64,000 nt of DNA from Ignavibacteriales bacterium (GTDB taxonomy: Bacteria; Bacteroidota; Ignavibacteria; Ignavibacteriales; Ignavibacteriaceae): NCBI GenBank assembly GCA_016707285.1, contig JADJIA010000005.1:434001-498000 (forward strand). Reading direction: 5' to 3'. Both the position numbers and the translations under genes were made by a program. The notes below the pieces were generated by a model. The model was not told the DNA's origin and made no database searches. It saw nothing but the letters and a program-made list of their open reading frames with translations. Of this stretch, positions 33,336 to 41,461 are shown piece by piece (position 1 is the stretch's first letter; the number at the start of each line of letters is the position of its first letter).

Positions 33336-35342
33336 ATGTTAAAGACCGTTGCTTTTACAATTGTACTACTTTCTGCATTTGCACTATTTGCTTACAGTGG
33401 AAAGAGAATTCTTGATCTGTTAAAAATTGGTAAACCTGATAACAGGTTTGATAATATCGGTTTACGCATAAAGAATGTGATTGTAATTGCGATTGCGCAG
33501 AGTAAGTTATTCAGGGATCCCGTTGCCGGAATTGTGCACGCTCTCATTTTTTGGGGGTTTGTACTGTTTATTTCGGCGGTGGTTGAGTCTTTCATCCAGG
33601 GATTTTTCCCCGGGTTTACTTTTGCTTTTCTCGGTCCCGTATTCAGTATTATGACGATTACCCAGGATGTTTTTGGCGTCCTGGTAATCCTTTCCGTTCT
33701 TTTTGCTCTCTATCGTAGATTTGTACAAAAAGTTAAAAGACTTGAAGTGGATTCTGAGGGGCAAAAAGATGCAGCATTTATCCTGATAATGATTCTTTTT
33801 GTTGTGGTTTCAATGTTGGGTCAAAACTCAGCCCATGTAGCAATGAATAACGGTATTTTGGCAGACTGGGAAATCAGACCAATAACACAACATTTGGCAG
33901 GCATATTCACAGCAGGGGAAACTGCAACAATTCCGTATGAAGTTTTTTGGTGGACTCATATCTTTTTGGTACTCGCTTTTCTGAACTACCTTCCTTATTC
34001 GAAACACTTACATGTTATCACCTCGGTCCCAAATGTTTACTTCTCAAATCCACTCGAAAAAAGGGCTCAATTGATTCCTTTGGATTTGGCAGATGAAAAA
34101 GCCGAATACTTTGGTGTTAACGATATTGAAAAATTTACATGGAAACAATTACTCGACGGGTTTTCCTGCACGGAGTGTGGAAGATGTGAGTCGGTTTGTC
34201 CGGCTAATACAGTCGGGAAACCTCTGTCTCCGCGTAAAATCATTACTGATGTAAGAGACAGAACCAACGAAAAGGGACCACTTATCCTCTCAAAAGTAAC
34301 CGAAGGCGAAGTTTTCGAAAAGGCACTTGTCCCAAACTACACGTCAGAAGCTGAATTGTGGTCATGCACCACATGTATGGCTTGTGTGCAAGAGTGCCCT
34401 GTGATGATTGAGCATGTAGGTACAATTGTGGATATGCGTCGTCATCTCGTATTAATGGAGTCAAATTTTCCTTCGGAATTGAATAATACATTTAAGAGTC
34501 TTGAAAATAACGGTTCACCCTGGGCGTTCCCGGCATCCGAAAGGGGTGCATGGGCTGAAGGTCTCGGGATAAAAACGATGGCTGAAGATTCAAATTCAGA
34601 GTATCTGTTTTGGGTTGGATGTGCAGGTTCGTTTGATGACAGGTATAAAAAAGTTTCAAAAGCTTTTGCAGGTATTATGCAGGAGGCGGGAATCGATTTC
34701 CGTATCCTTGGAAGTGAAGAACAATGTAATGGAGATACTGCCAGAAGACTTGGAAATGAGTATCTTGCACAAACTCTTATGCAAACCAACATCGAAACCA
34801 TGAATGGTTACGGAGTGAAAAAGGTTGTTACCGCTTGTCCACACTGTTTTAATTCCATAAAAAACGAGTTTCCGCAATTTGGCGGTAATTATGAGGTGTT
34901 GCATCACACCGAGATGATTGATCAACTTGTTAGTTCCGGTAAAATTAAAGTTGACCCAAAAGTTGAACTGGTTACGAACACTACTTATCATGACTCATGC
35001 TATATTGGCAGATATAATGATATCTATGATGCCCCAAGAGAAATTCTTGAAAAATCTACCGGGAAACAACCCGTCGAGATGGAGAGAAATAAATCGAGAG
35101 GATTCTGTTGTGGTGCCGGTGGTGGAAGGATGTTCATGGAAGATAACGAAGGCGGAAGAATTAATATTGAAAGAAGTAAAGAGGCAATCGCAACAGGCGC
35201 TGAAACAATCGCTACTGCATGCCCGTTTTGTATGACGATGATGACCGATGGTGTTAAAACTCTTGAAAAATCTGAAGAAGTAATGGTGAAGGATATCGCC
35301 GAAATAGTTTTTGAAAACATACACTTATCCATAACTAAATAG
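33336..35342 (+). CDS. membrane-bound HdrD-like Fe-S oxidoreductase
   Basis: The 668-residue protein fuses a NarI-like membrane cytochrome domain (about residues 1-225, five hydrophobic segments with His) to a heterodisulfide-reductase-D-like part. The latter has two [4Fe-4S] motifs (CTECGRCESVCP at about 279 and CTTCMACVQECP at about 346) and two CCG cysteine-rich domains (ACPHCFNSIKNEFP and, near 592, GFCCGAGGGRMFME). Proteins of this design move electrons between quinones and soluble carriers such as ETF or thiol/disulfide couples. The natural partner is not encoded nearby. It starts at ATG 33336, 14 bases after bioY, and is followed by a histone H1-like gene. Confidence 0.88.
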   Translation: MLKTVAFTIVLLSAFALFAYSGKRILDLLKIGKPDNRFDNIGLRIKNVIVIAIAQSKLFRDPVAGIVHALIFWGFVLFISAVVESFIQGFFPGFTFAFLGPVFSIMTITQDVFGVLVILSVLFALYRRFVQKVKRLEVDSEGQKDAAFILIMILFVVVSMLGQNSAHVAMNNGILADWEIRPITQHLAGIFTAGETATIPYEVFWWTHIFLVLAFLNYLPYSKHLHVITSVPNVYFSNPLEKRAQLIPLDLADEKAEYFGVNDIEKFTWKQLLDGFSCTECGRCESVCPANTVGKPLSPRKIITDVRDRTNEKGPLILSKVTEGEVFEKALVPNYTSEAELWSCTTCMACVQECPVMIEHVGTIVDMRRHLVLMESNFPSELNNTFKSLENNGSPWAFPASERGAWAEGLGIKTMAEDSNSEYLFWVGCAGSFDDRYKKVSKAFAGIMQEAGIDFRILGSEEQCNGDTARRLGNEYLAQTLMQTNIETMNGYGVKKVVTACPHCFNSIKNEFPQFGGNYEVLHHTEMIDQLVSSGKIKVDPKVELVTNTTYHDSCYIGRYNDIYDAPREILEKSTGKQPVEMERNKSRGFCCGAGGGRMFMEDNEGGRINIERSKEAIATGAETIATACPFCMTMMTDGVKTLEKSEEVMVKDIAEIVFENIHLSITK

Positions 35343-35352
35343 GAGCAACAAT

Positions 35353-35538
35353 ATGGAAAAATTCAAGCAGTTACTAAAACATGTTCAAGATATGGAACCC
35401 GATTTCAACAAATTCTATGAAAAAGGGCAGTCAGCAGCAGGGACAAGGATTAGAAAAAGTCTCAGCGACCTGAAGAAACTTGCACAAGACCTCCGCGAGG
35501 AAGTCCAGGAAGTTAAGAACAGTCGTAAACCGGAATAG
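35353..35538 (+). CDS. histone H1-like small basic protein
   Basis: This 61-residue, Lys-rich helical protein reads MEKFKQLLKHV, FYEKGQSAAGTRIRKSLSDL and LAQDLREEVQEVKNSRK. It matches the small histone H1/Hc1-like proteins found across Bacteroidota, thought to bind DNA. The AAGTRIRK segment is the most conserved part. SD-like AGGAG precedes the ATG. A strong terminator follows. Confidence 0.85.
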   Translation: MEKFKQLLKHVQDMEPDFNKFYEKGQSAAGTRIRKSLSDLKKLAQDLREEVQEVKNSRKPE

Positions 35539-35561
35539 TTTTCCAAATCCTTACTTATTTG

Positions 35562-35599
35562 AAAAGCCGCTCATATAACTAATGAGTGGCTTTTTTTTT
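35562..35599 (+). terminator. intrinsic terminator
   Basis: AAAAGCCGCTCAT (35562-35574) pairs with ATGAGTGGCTTTT (35582-35594) with a single G-T wobble, a 7-base loop and nine T in the tail (35591-35599). It ends the bioY/HdrD-like/histone-like unit. Confidence 0.9.
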
Positions 35600-35600
35600 G

Positions 35601-35608
35601 TATTTTTG
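35601..35608 (+). promoter_or_regulatory. -7 promoter element ahead of the MFS gene
   Basis: TATTTTTG is an exact TAnnTTTG match directly after the terminator, 22 bases before the ATG at 35631. The -33 region lies inside the terminator stem and has no TTTG at standard spacing. Confidence 0.4.
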
Positions 35609-35630
35609 CATTTTGTATTTTGGAAAATTA

Positions 35631-36827
35631 ATGAAAAAAAATCTCCCCCTGACTCTCATTTTTCTTGTTGTATTTATTGATCTGCTGGGATTCGGGATAT
35701 TAATTCCTATCCTGCCGACATTTGCCGTCAAAGTTTTGAATATGAATGAAAGTTCGGTCGGAATCGTGGTTGCAGTCTATTCTTTAACCCAGTTTTTGTT
35801 TAATCCATTATTTGGATCACTTTCAGACAGGTTTGGGCGACGAAATATAATTTTGATAAGTCTGTTATTAAACGCATCCGGTTATATTATTTTTGCATTC
35901 ACACATTCATTTTTGATGCTGATTCTTTCCAGAGTTATAGCGGGAATTGGTGGTAGCAGTATCGGCGTTGCACAGGCATATATTGCAGATGTGACAACAG
36001 TTCAGGAGCGAGCGAAGGGAATGGGACTCATCGGTGTGGCATTTGGATTGGGGTTTGTGTTTGGCCCGATGTTGGGCGGTGTTTTTTCAAAGTTTGGATA
36101 TGAAGTTACAGGATTTGCATCAGCCTCCTTTTCACTGCTCGCATTTATTTTAAGTTATTTTTATCTACCTGAATCATTAAAAAATCTGGGTGAAAATATC
36201 TCGCAAAAAACCAGAAAATTACTCGATATTAAAGCATTAGGTGCAGTATTTAAACAAAAGTCATCACTGTTTGTTATCACCCTTACCTTTTTCCTTACAT
36301 TCTCGGTAGCCAATATCTATGGAACTTTTGCGATTCTTGGCAGTCAAAAGTTTGGATTCACAGATTTTGACAATGGTATGTTATTTGGAATTATGGGGAT
36401 AGTTTCAGTTATCATGCAGGGATTTTTAATGGGGAAACTGACAAAAATATTCTCTCAACTCCAACTTTTGATTATCGGTTTTATAAGTCTTGCATTGGGT
36501 CTCGCCATGATCCCTTATGGTTCAACCTTTTTAGTTATGAGTTTAATACTTGGATTGATGTCAGTGGGTACTGGTGCACTTCAACCGATATTATTGAGTT
36601 TAATCTCTCAGGTTGCATCAGAATCTGAACAGGGAATGGTACTGGGGTTAAATCAGTCACTTTCATCACTTGCGCGGGTTTTAGGTCCATTATGGGGTGG
36701 ATTTGCGTTTCAGTATTTGGGTTATCAAATACCATTTTTCACAGGTGCAGTTGTTTCAGGAACACTTCTCGTGTATTGTTACAAAAATTTTAACATCCAC
36801 ATAAAGCCAAAGATAAGTCATGTTTAG
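35631..36827 (+). CDS. MFS transporter (TetA-like drug/H+ antiporter family)
   Basis: This membrane protein of about 398 residues has 12 predicted transmembrane segments and the MFS motif A GSLSDRFGRRNIIL between helices 2 and 3. It also has VIAGIGGSSIGVAQAYIADV and GFVFGPMLGG (motif C-like) in the first half, typical of the DHA1/TetA group of proton-linked exporters. The ATG at 35631 starts the natural MKKNLPLTLIFLVVFI terminus. A longer GTG-started reading would begin inside the terminator hairpin and is rejected. The substrate is unknown. It overlaps the Dus gene by 8 bases. Confidence 0.88.
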   Translation: MKKNLPLTLIFLVVFIDLLGFGILIPILPTFAVKVLNMNESSVGIVVAVYSLTQFLFNPLFGSLSDRFGRRNIILISLLLNASGYIIFAFTHSFLMLILSRVIAGIGGSSIGVAQAYIADVTTVQERAKGMGLIGVAFGLGFVFGPMLGGVFSKFGYEVTGFASASFSLLAFILSYFYLPESLKNLGENISQKTRKLLDIKALGAVFKQKSSLFVITLTFFLTFSVANIYGTFAILGSQKFGFTDFDNGMLFGIMGIVSVIMQGFLMGKLTKIFSQLQLLIIGFISLALGLAMIPYGSTFLVMSLILGLMSVGTGALQPILLSLISQVASESEQGMVLGLNQSLSSLARVLGPLWGGFAFQYLGYQIPFFTGAVVSGTLLVYCYKNFNIHIKPKISHV

Positions 36828-37830
36828 AGTTGGACCGATCGAAAAAGAGAAAGCACTTTTACTTGCTCCAATGGAGGATGTTACAGACATTTCATACCGG
36901 TTGGTGTGCCGTGAGTTGGGTGCGGATGTTGTTTATACTGAATTTGTAAATGCCGAGGGGATTGTTCGCAAGAATGAAAAAACGCATCGCAAACTGAAAA
37001 TAATTAACGAAGAACGACCGGTAGGAATCCAGATTTATGGTGGCAGACTTGAATCAATGGTTGATGCTGCAAAAATCGCTGAAGAACTTGAACCTGAATT
37101 AATAGATATAAATGCCGGATGCTGGATTAAAGGTGTAGTTGCATGTGGCGCCGGCGCCGGGATGTTAAAAGACCCGGAGAATATGCAAAAACTTGTTAAA
37201 GCGGTTGTTGATGCAGTCGGGCTTCCTGTTACAGTGAAGACAAGGATAGGGTGGGATCATGAAAACATTAACATTCTTGAGATAGCCAAAAGACTTGAGG
37301 ATGTGGGCGTGAAAGCCTTAACCGTCCATTGCCGCACTCGGAGTATGGGTCACAAGGGAGATGCCGACTGGGACTGGATAAACAGGGTTAAAGAGGTTGT
37401 TTCCATTCCGGTAGCTCTAAACGGTAATGTAATGACCGCCCGGGATGTGGTGGATGCCTTTACTCAAACCACCGCCGACGCTGTGATGATAGCCCGTGGT
37501 GCCATCGGTTACCCATGGATATTCAAAGATGCTAAAAGATTACTTGAAGGTTTGCCCGTCGATACTGAAATATCGTATGTTGAACGAATCAGAGTATGTC
37601 TTCGTCACCTCGAACTTGCCACGACTGTGAAAGGGGAGAGAAGAGCAATTCTTGAGCAAAGAAAATATTATTCAGGATACTTGAAAGGATTGTCGAATGC
37701 GGGAAGTATCCGACAGGAATTGATGAAATTGCTCGAATATACTCAGGTGGAAGAACTGCTAATGGGTTATCAAAAATATTTATCGACTTTGGAACATGCT
37801 TACGCAAATGTTCATCAGGAACCCAAATGA
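36820..37830 (+). CDS. dusB: tRNA-dihydrouridine synthase
   Basis: Dus enzymes reduce specific uridines in tRNA with FMN. The 336-residue TIM-barrel has LLAPMEDVTDISYR, PVGIQIYGG, the active-site region INAGCWIKGVVACGAGAG (Cys acid), VTVKTRIGWD, LTVHCRTRSMGHKGDADWDW and NGNVMTARD with MIARGAIGYPWIF. The residue after the catalytic Cys is Trp instead of the usual Pro, while the Lys at Cys+3 is kept. The DusB name is by overall resemblance. It overlaps the next gene (ATGA). Confidence 0.9.
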   Translation: MFRVGPIEKEKALLLAPMEDVTDISYRLVCRELGADVVYTEFVNAEGIVRKNEKTHRKLKIINEERPVGIQIYGGRLESMVDAAKIAEELEPELIDINAGCWIKGVVACGAGAGMLKDPENMQKLVKAVVDAVGLPVTVKTRIGWDHENINILEIAKRLEDVGVKALTVHCRTRSMGHKGDADWDWINRVKEVVSIPVALNGNVMTARDVVDAFTQTTADAVMIARGAIGYPWIFKDAKRLLEGLPVDTEISYVERIRVCLRHLELATTVKGERRAILEQRKYYSGYLKGLSNAGSIRQELMKLLEYTQVEELLMGYQKYLSTLEHAYANVHQEPK

Positions 37831-38429
37831 ATGGATTCCCGATCAAGAATGAGCGTCTCGCCAAAATTATCTCTTATTTGTTTTTACCCCCTGTTGTAAA
37901 TCTAATTTCATTTATTGCTGTAGTCTTTTTTTTTGAATCAAATCAAGATCATCGTGTAACCTCCCTTTTATTTACCTCACTGTTTACGGTTGTTTTTCCG
38001 GTATTGGTTTTTATTCTCTTCCTTAAAAAGGGGAATATTGCTGATGCAGATGCCCGAAACAGAAACGAAAGGCACATGCCTTATCTTGTTTTTGCGGCGA
38101 TAATATTAACCGGTTATTTATTTATCCCGTGGGCTCAATTTGCCGATGAAACCAGAATCCTGTTCCTTATTTACCTTCTAAATCTGCTTTTTCTCTTTTT
38201 TGTTAATCTTTTTTGGAAGATCAGTGCTCACACTATGGGAGCGGGGGGGATGACAGGTACATTTATTTTTATTTTTGGCTGGTGGGGTTTGATGTTGTTA
38301 CCGGTTATTTTAGTGCTTGCATGGGCAAGATTTGAGTTAAAATGTCACACACCCTGGCAGCTATTTTTTGGTGCATTTTTTGGTATATTAAACACGCTTT
38401 TATTTTTTAAATATTTACCATTATTATGA
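37827..38429 (+). CDS. PAP2-like integral membrane protein
   Basis: The 200-residue protein has about six transmembrane segments. Three places resemble the phosphatidic-acid phosphatase (PAP2) active site in weak form: an Arg-rich loop DADARNRNERHMPY, KISAHTMGAGGMTG in place of the PSGH block, and ARFELKCHTPWQLFFGAFFG in place of SRxxxxxHxxxD. Similar proteins occur in Bacteroidota as PAP2-family members of unknown substrate. It overlaps both neighbours by four bases, so the Dus/PAP2-like/PolX-like genes are translationally coupled. Confidence 0.7.
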   Translation: MNGFPIKNERLAKIISYLFLPPVVNLISFIAVVFFFESNQDHRVTSLLFTSLFTVVFPVLVFILFLKKGNIADADARNRNERHMPYLVFAAIILTGYLFIPWAQFADETRILFLIYLLNLLFLFFVNLFWKISAHTMGAGGMTGTFIFIFGWWGLMLLPVILVLAWARFELKCHTPWQLFFGAFFGILNTLLFFKYLPLL

Positions 38430-40021
38430 ACGAAGACAAACAACAAATACTCGCAATACTTGATGAAATAACTTACCTTTTTGAACTGAAAGGTGAAAAT
38501 GTTTTCAAAATTAGTGCGTTTAAAAAGGCATACTCAATAATATCGGGAATTCAGGATGATTTGTCACACCTGTACGAATCAGGCCAATTGGCTCAAATGA
38601 AGGGGATTGGCAAGGGGATCCTCTCGGTTATAGCAGATTATTTTAATCTGGGTTATTCAACCGCGCTGAGAGAAATTAAAGCTGAAGTACCCGAAGGATT
38701 GATTGAAATTAACAAAATAAGGGGACTGGGGCCTAAAAAAGCCATCCAACTCTATTTTGAATTTGGAATCACCAGTATCAGTAAACTCGAGAATTTTTGC
38801 AATTCAGGAGAAATTACAAAAGTAAAAGGTTTTACAGAGGCATCTGCAGAAAAATTAATCGAAAGTATAAGACTTTACAAACAGAATCAGAATTTTATCC
38901 GATTGGATGTAGCGGGATTTTTGGTTGACGAGATTCTTGGGATATTTGCAACTTTTCCTGAAGTGGAAGAGTACTCTGTTACCGGAGAGTATCGCAGAAA
39001 TATGGAAGTGATTTCAACTCTCGAATTTGTGATTATGACAGTTGAACCTGAATCGGTTTTGCATGAACTGCGGACATTGCTTGATGTACCCGATCTGGAA
39101 TATTCAAAACCTTCAAGTTTTGGAGATAAAATAGATATTATTGTCCATTGCGAGACTAATAACAATGAATATTGCCTGACTCTCTACAGGACGACCGGTT
39201 CAAAGGATTTTGTTCAAAAGTATAATCTTACTGATATCAATACTAAAGGGCTCTTCTCGGAACATGATGTTTTCAAAAGGTTTAATCTCCCTTATTTCAA
39301 CCCTGAAATGAGGGAAAATGAACTGCTGCCATTTGTTGGAGATGAAAGATTTTATAGTTCAGATCTTCAACTTTCGGATTTTAAAGGATGTTTTCACTTT
39401 CATACAAATTATTCCGATGGTTCAAATACTCTCTCCGAAATGGTAGAAGCCGGATTGGCAATGGGTTATAAATATTTTGCTGTCTGCGACCACAGCAAAG
39501 CTTCTTTTCAGGCAAGCGGGATGTGGGAAGATAAGGTATTCAAGCAGAAAGAAGTGATTTCATCAGTAGCTAAAGAGCTAAAAACAACAATATTTCACGG
39601 AATCGAAGCTGACATACTCAGAGATGGCACACTTGACTATGGAGATGAGTTTTTAAAGAATTTTGATTTTGTAGTTGCATCTATTCATTCAAGATTTTCT
39701 TTAAACAAAGAAGAAATGACAGCCAGAATCTTAAGAGCTGTAGAAAACCCGCATACAGATGTTTTGGGACATCCAAGCGGAAGGATATTGCTTGAACGAC
39801 CCGAATTTGAAGCTGATTTTGACAAGATTATTGATGCCTGTTGTGCAAACAATGTTGCAATTGAAATAAATGCATCCACTTACCGGCTCGATCTTGACTG
39901 GAGACGGATTTTTAAGGCACGCGATAAAAATTGTATTTTTAGCATAAACCCTGATGCACATTCCACTACACAATTGGGAAGTGTCAGGTATGGCATCAAA
40001 ATTGCAAAAAAGCAGGGATGA
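38426..40021 (+). CDS. PolX-like protein with degenerate polymerase and intact PHP nuclease domain
   Basis: The 531-residue protein follows bacterial PolX: an N-terminal 8-kDa-like domain, helix-hairpin-helix blocks (MKGIGKGILSVIADY about residue 53 and IRGLGPKKAIQLYFEFGI about 93), a nucleotidyltransferase palm, and a C-terminal PHP domain. In the palm (about 186-202) the sequence is GEYRRNMEVISTLEFVIMT, where active PolX has GSxRRxxExxxDxDxxI. Both catalytic Asp are replaced (Thr and Glu) and the GS motif is GE. The PHP site is complete: HFHTNYSDG, CDHSKASF, HGIEADIL, ASIHSRF, LGHPSG, EINAST and NPDAHS. It is thus probably a metal-dependent 3'-5' exonuclease or phosphoesterase, not a polymerase. 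Confidence 0.88.
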   Translation: MNEDKQQILAILDEITYLFELKGENVFKISAFKKAYSIISGIQDDLSHLYESGQLAQMKGIGKGILSVIADYFNLGYSTALREIKAEVPEGLIEINKIRGLGPKKAIQLYFEFGITSISKLENFCNSGEITKVKGFTEASAEKLIESIRLYKQNQNFIRLDVAGFLVDEILGIFATFPEVEEYSVTGEYRRNMEVISTLEFVIMTVEPESVLHELRTLLDVPDLEYSKPSSFGDKIDIIVHCETNNNEYCLTLYRTTGSKDFVQKYNLTDINTKGLFSEHDVFKRFNLPYFNPEMRENELLPFVGDERFYSSDLQLSDFKGCFHFHTNYSDGSNTLSEMVEAGLAMGYKYFAVCDHSKASFQASGMWEDKVFKQKEVISSVAKELKTTIFHGIEADILRDGTLDYGDEFLKNFDFVVASIHSRFSLNKEEMTARILRAVENPHTDVLGHPSGRILLERPEFEADFDKIIDACCANNVAIEINASTYRLDLDWRRIFKARDKNCIFSINPDAHSTTQLGSVRYGIKIAKKQG

Positions 40022-40085
40022 AAAGTTCTGAGGTGATAAATTGTTACGATCTCGAATTGTTTAAGACTTTCCTCCGGAGAAAATA

Positions 40086-40835
40086 ATGACAGATTTTCGA
40101 TTGGAGAATAACATTGCCGTATTAACATTGAATCGTCCCGAAAAAAGAAATGCTCTTTCACCGACAATGATTAATGATTTTATATCGATTTTTATGGAAT
40201 GCGAAAGCAATCCTGAAGTTAAATCGATTATTATCACAGGCAAAGGGAAAGCTTTTTCCGCGGGTGCCGATCTTGAATATCTGCAACAGTTGAGAAACAA
40301 TACAGTTTCAGAGAACGATCTTGATTCGTCATTGATCACAAAATTGATATTAACGGTTTATGAATCAGGCAAACCAACCATTGCTGCTGTAAATGGACCG
40401 GCGATAGCAGGCGGGTGTGGATTGGCAACTGCTTGTGATTTTATATTTGCTGACAAGTCAAGTTCAATGTTTGGTTACAGCGAAGTTAGAATTGGGTTCC
40501 TTCCGGCAATTGTATCTTATTTATTACTCCGCAGGATGAATGAATTTAAGGCACGACAGTTGCTAATTTCTGCAGAGATTTTTGGAGCGCAGAGGGCTCT
40601 TAAACTGGGATTAATCGACTTCATTTCTGATGATGTTATCCAGGATTCGATTATTCTCGCGGAAAAACTTAACCAAAATTCACAGGAGAGTATTAAACAA
40701 ACCAAAAACCTGCTGAGAACAATTTCTTCTCTTGATCATAAAAGATCGATTCAGATGGCGCAAAAATATAATGTAATCAGCAGAACGACGAATGAGTTTA
40801 AGGCAGGAATTGATCAATTTCTTAATAAAAAATGA
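40086..40835 (+). CDS. enoyl-CoA hydratase/isomerase family protein
   Basis: The 249-residue crotonase-fold protein has LNRPEKRNALSPTMI, the oxyanion-hole segments GKGKAFSAGADLEYL and NGPAIAGGCGLATACDF, and SEVRIGFLPAIVSYLLLRR, with one candidate catalytic Glu and no second Glu. This pattern resembles methylglutaconyl-CoA hydratase-like members, but the substrate is uncertain. The ATG at 40086 is close to a GGAGAAA ribosome-binding sequence. apt follows after 8 bases. Confidence 0.88.
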   Translation: MTDFRLENNIAVLTLNRPEKRNALSPTMINDFISIFMECESNPEVKSIIITGKGKAFSAGADLEYLQQLRNNTVSENDLDSSLITKLILTVYESGKPTIAAVNGPAIAGGCGLATACDFIFADKSSSMFGYSEVRIGFLPAIVSYLLLRRMNEFKARQLLISAEIFGAQRALKLGLIDFISDDVIQDSIILAEKLNQNSQESIKQTKNLLRTISSLDHKRSIQMAQKYNVISRTTNEFKAGIDQFLNKK

Positions 40836-40843
40836 GGTAAATC

Positions 40844-41368
40844 ATGGATTTGAAGAAAAGCATTAGAAGCATAAAAGATTTTCCAAAAACCGGGATTATG
40901 TTTCGCGACATAACAACACTTTTGCAAGACCCCGTAGCATTAAACCACGCTGCCGATTTGTTATATGACAAAGTTAAAGATCTTGGGATTACCAAAGTTG
41001 TTGGGATTGAATCAAGAGGTTTTATTTTTGGTGGAATTCTTGCTTCACGGTTAAACGCCGGATTTGTTTTGATAAGAAAACCAGGAAAACTTCCTTCAAA
41101 AACATATTCCGAAAGTTACACACTTGAATACGGTACTGATTCTATTGAAATGCATGTTGATGCAATCAAAAAGGGGGATAAGGTGTTGTTACACGATGAT
41201 CTTTTGGCGACCGGCGGAACCGCTGCTGCTGCGATAAAACTTATTGAAAAAGCCGGTGGGGAAGTGGTTTCCATACAATTTTTGATTGAATTAACATTCA
41301 TCCCCGGTAGAAGTAAACTCACCGGATATAATGTGGATACACTCATCAGTTATGATGATGAAAATTAA
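40844..41368 (+). CDS. apt: adenine phosphoribosyltransferase
   Basis: Apt salvages adenine to AMP using PRPP. The 174-residue product has IKDFPKTGIMFRDITTLLQD, VGIESRGFIFGG, IRKPGKLPSKT and the PRPP-binding loop VLLHDDLLATGGTAAAAI, all characteristic. A GC-rich hairpin follows the gene. Confidence 0.95.
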   Translation: MDLKKSIRSIKDFPKTGIMFRDITTLLQDPVALNHAADLLYDKVKDLGITKVVGIESRGFIFGGILASRLNAGFVLIRKPGKLPSKTYSESYTLEYGTDSIEMHVDAIKKGDKVLLHDDLLATGGTAAAAIKLIEKAGGEVVSIQFLIELTFIPGRSKLTGYNVDTLISYDDEN

Positions 41369-41403
41369 TCGCAACCCATCTTCAATTTGACCTTTAAAAT
41401 AGA

Positions 41404-41426
41404 AACGGCTCCGCGAAGGAGCCGTT
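41404..41426. terminator. bidirectional hairpin between convergent apt and lysine aminotransferase genes
   Basis: AACGGCTCC (41404-41412) and GGAGCCGTT (41418-41426) form a perfect 9-bp stem with loop GCGAA. There is no long T run on the plus side; on the minus side the following sequence TTCTATTTTAAA is moderately T-rich. Its place between two convergent genes suggests a shared terminator or 3'-end stabiliser. Confidence 0.65.
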
Positions 41427-41461
41427 GTCTGCAAGTAGTTTAAAGGTATATAACCTGAAAG

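Noticed and set aside
35586..35630. Upstream GTG start extending the MFS transporter by 15 residues
   Set aside because: This start lies inside the terminator stem and upstream of the -7 element, so it would not be on the mRNA. ATG at 35631 gives the normal N-terminus.
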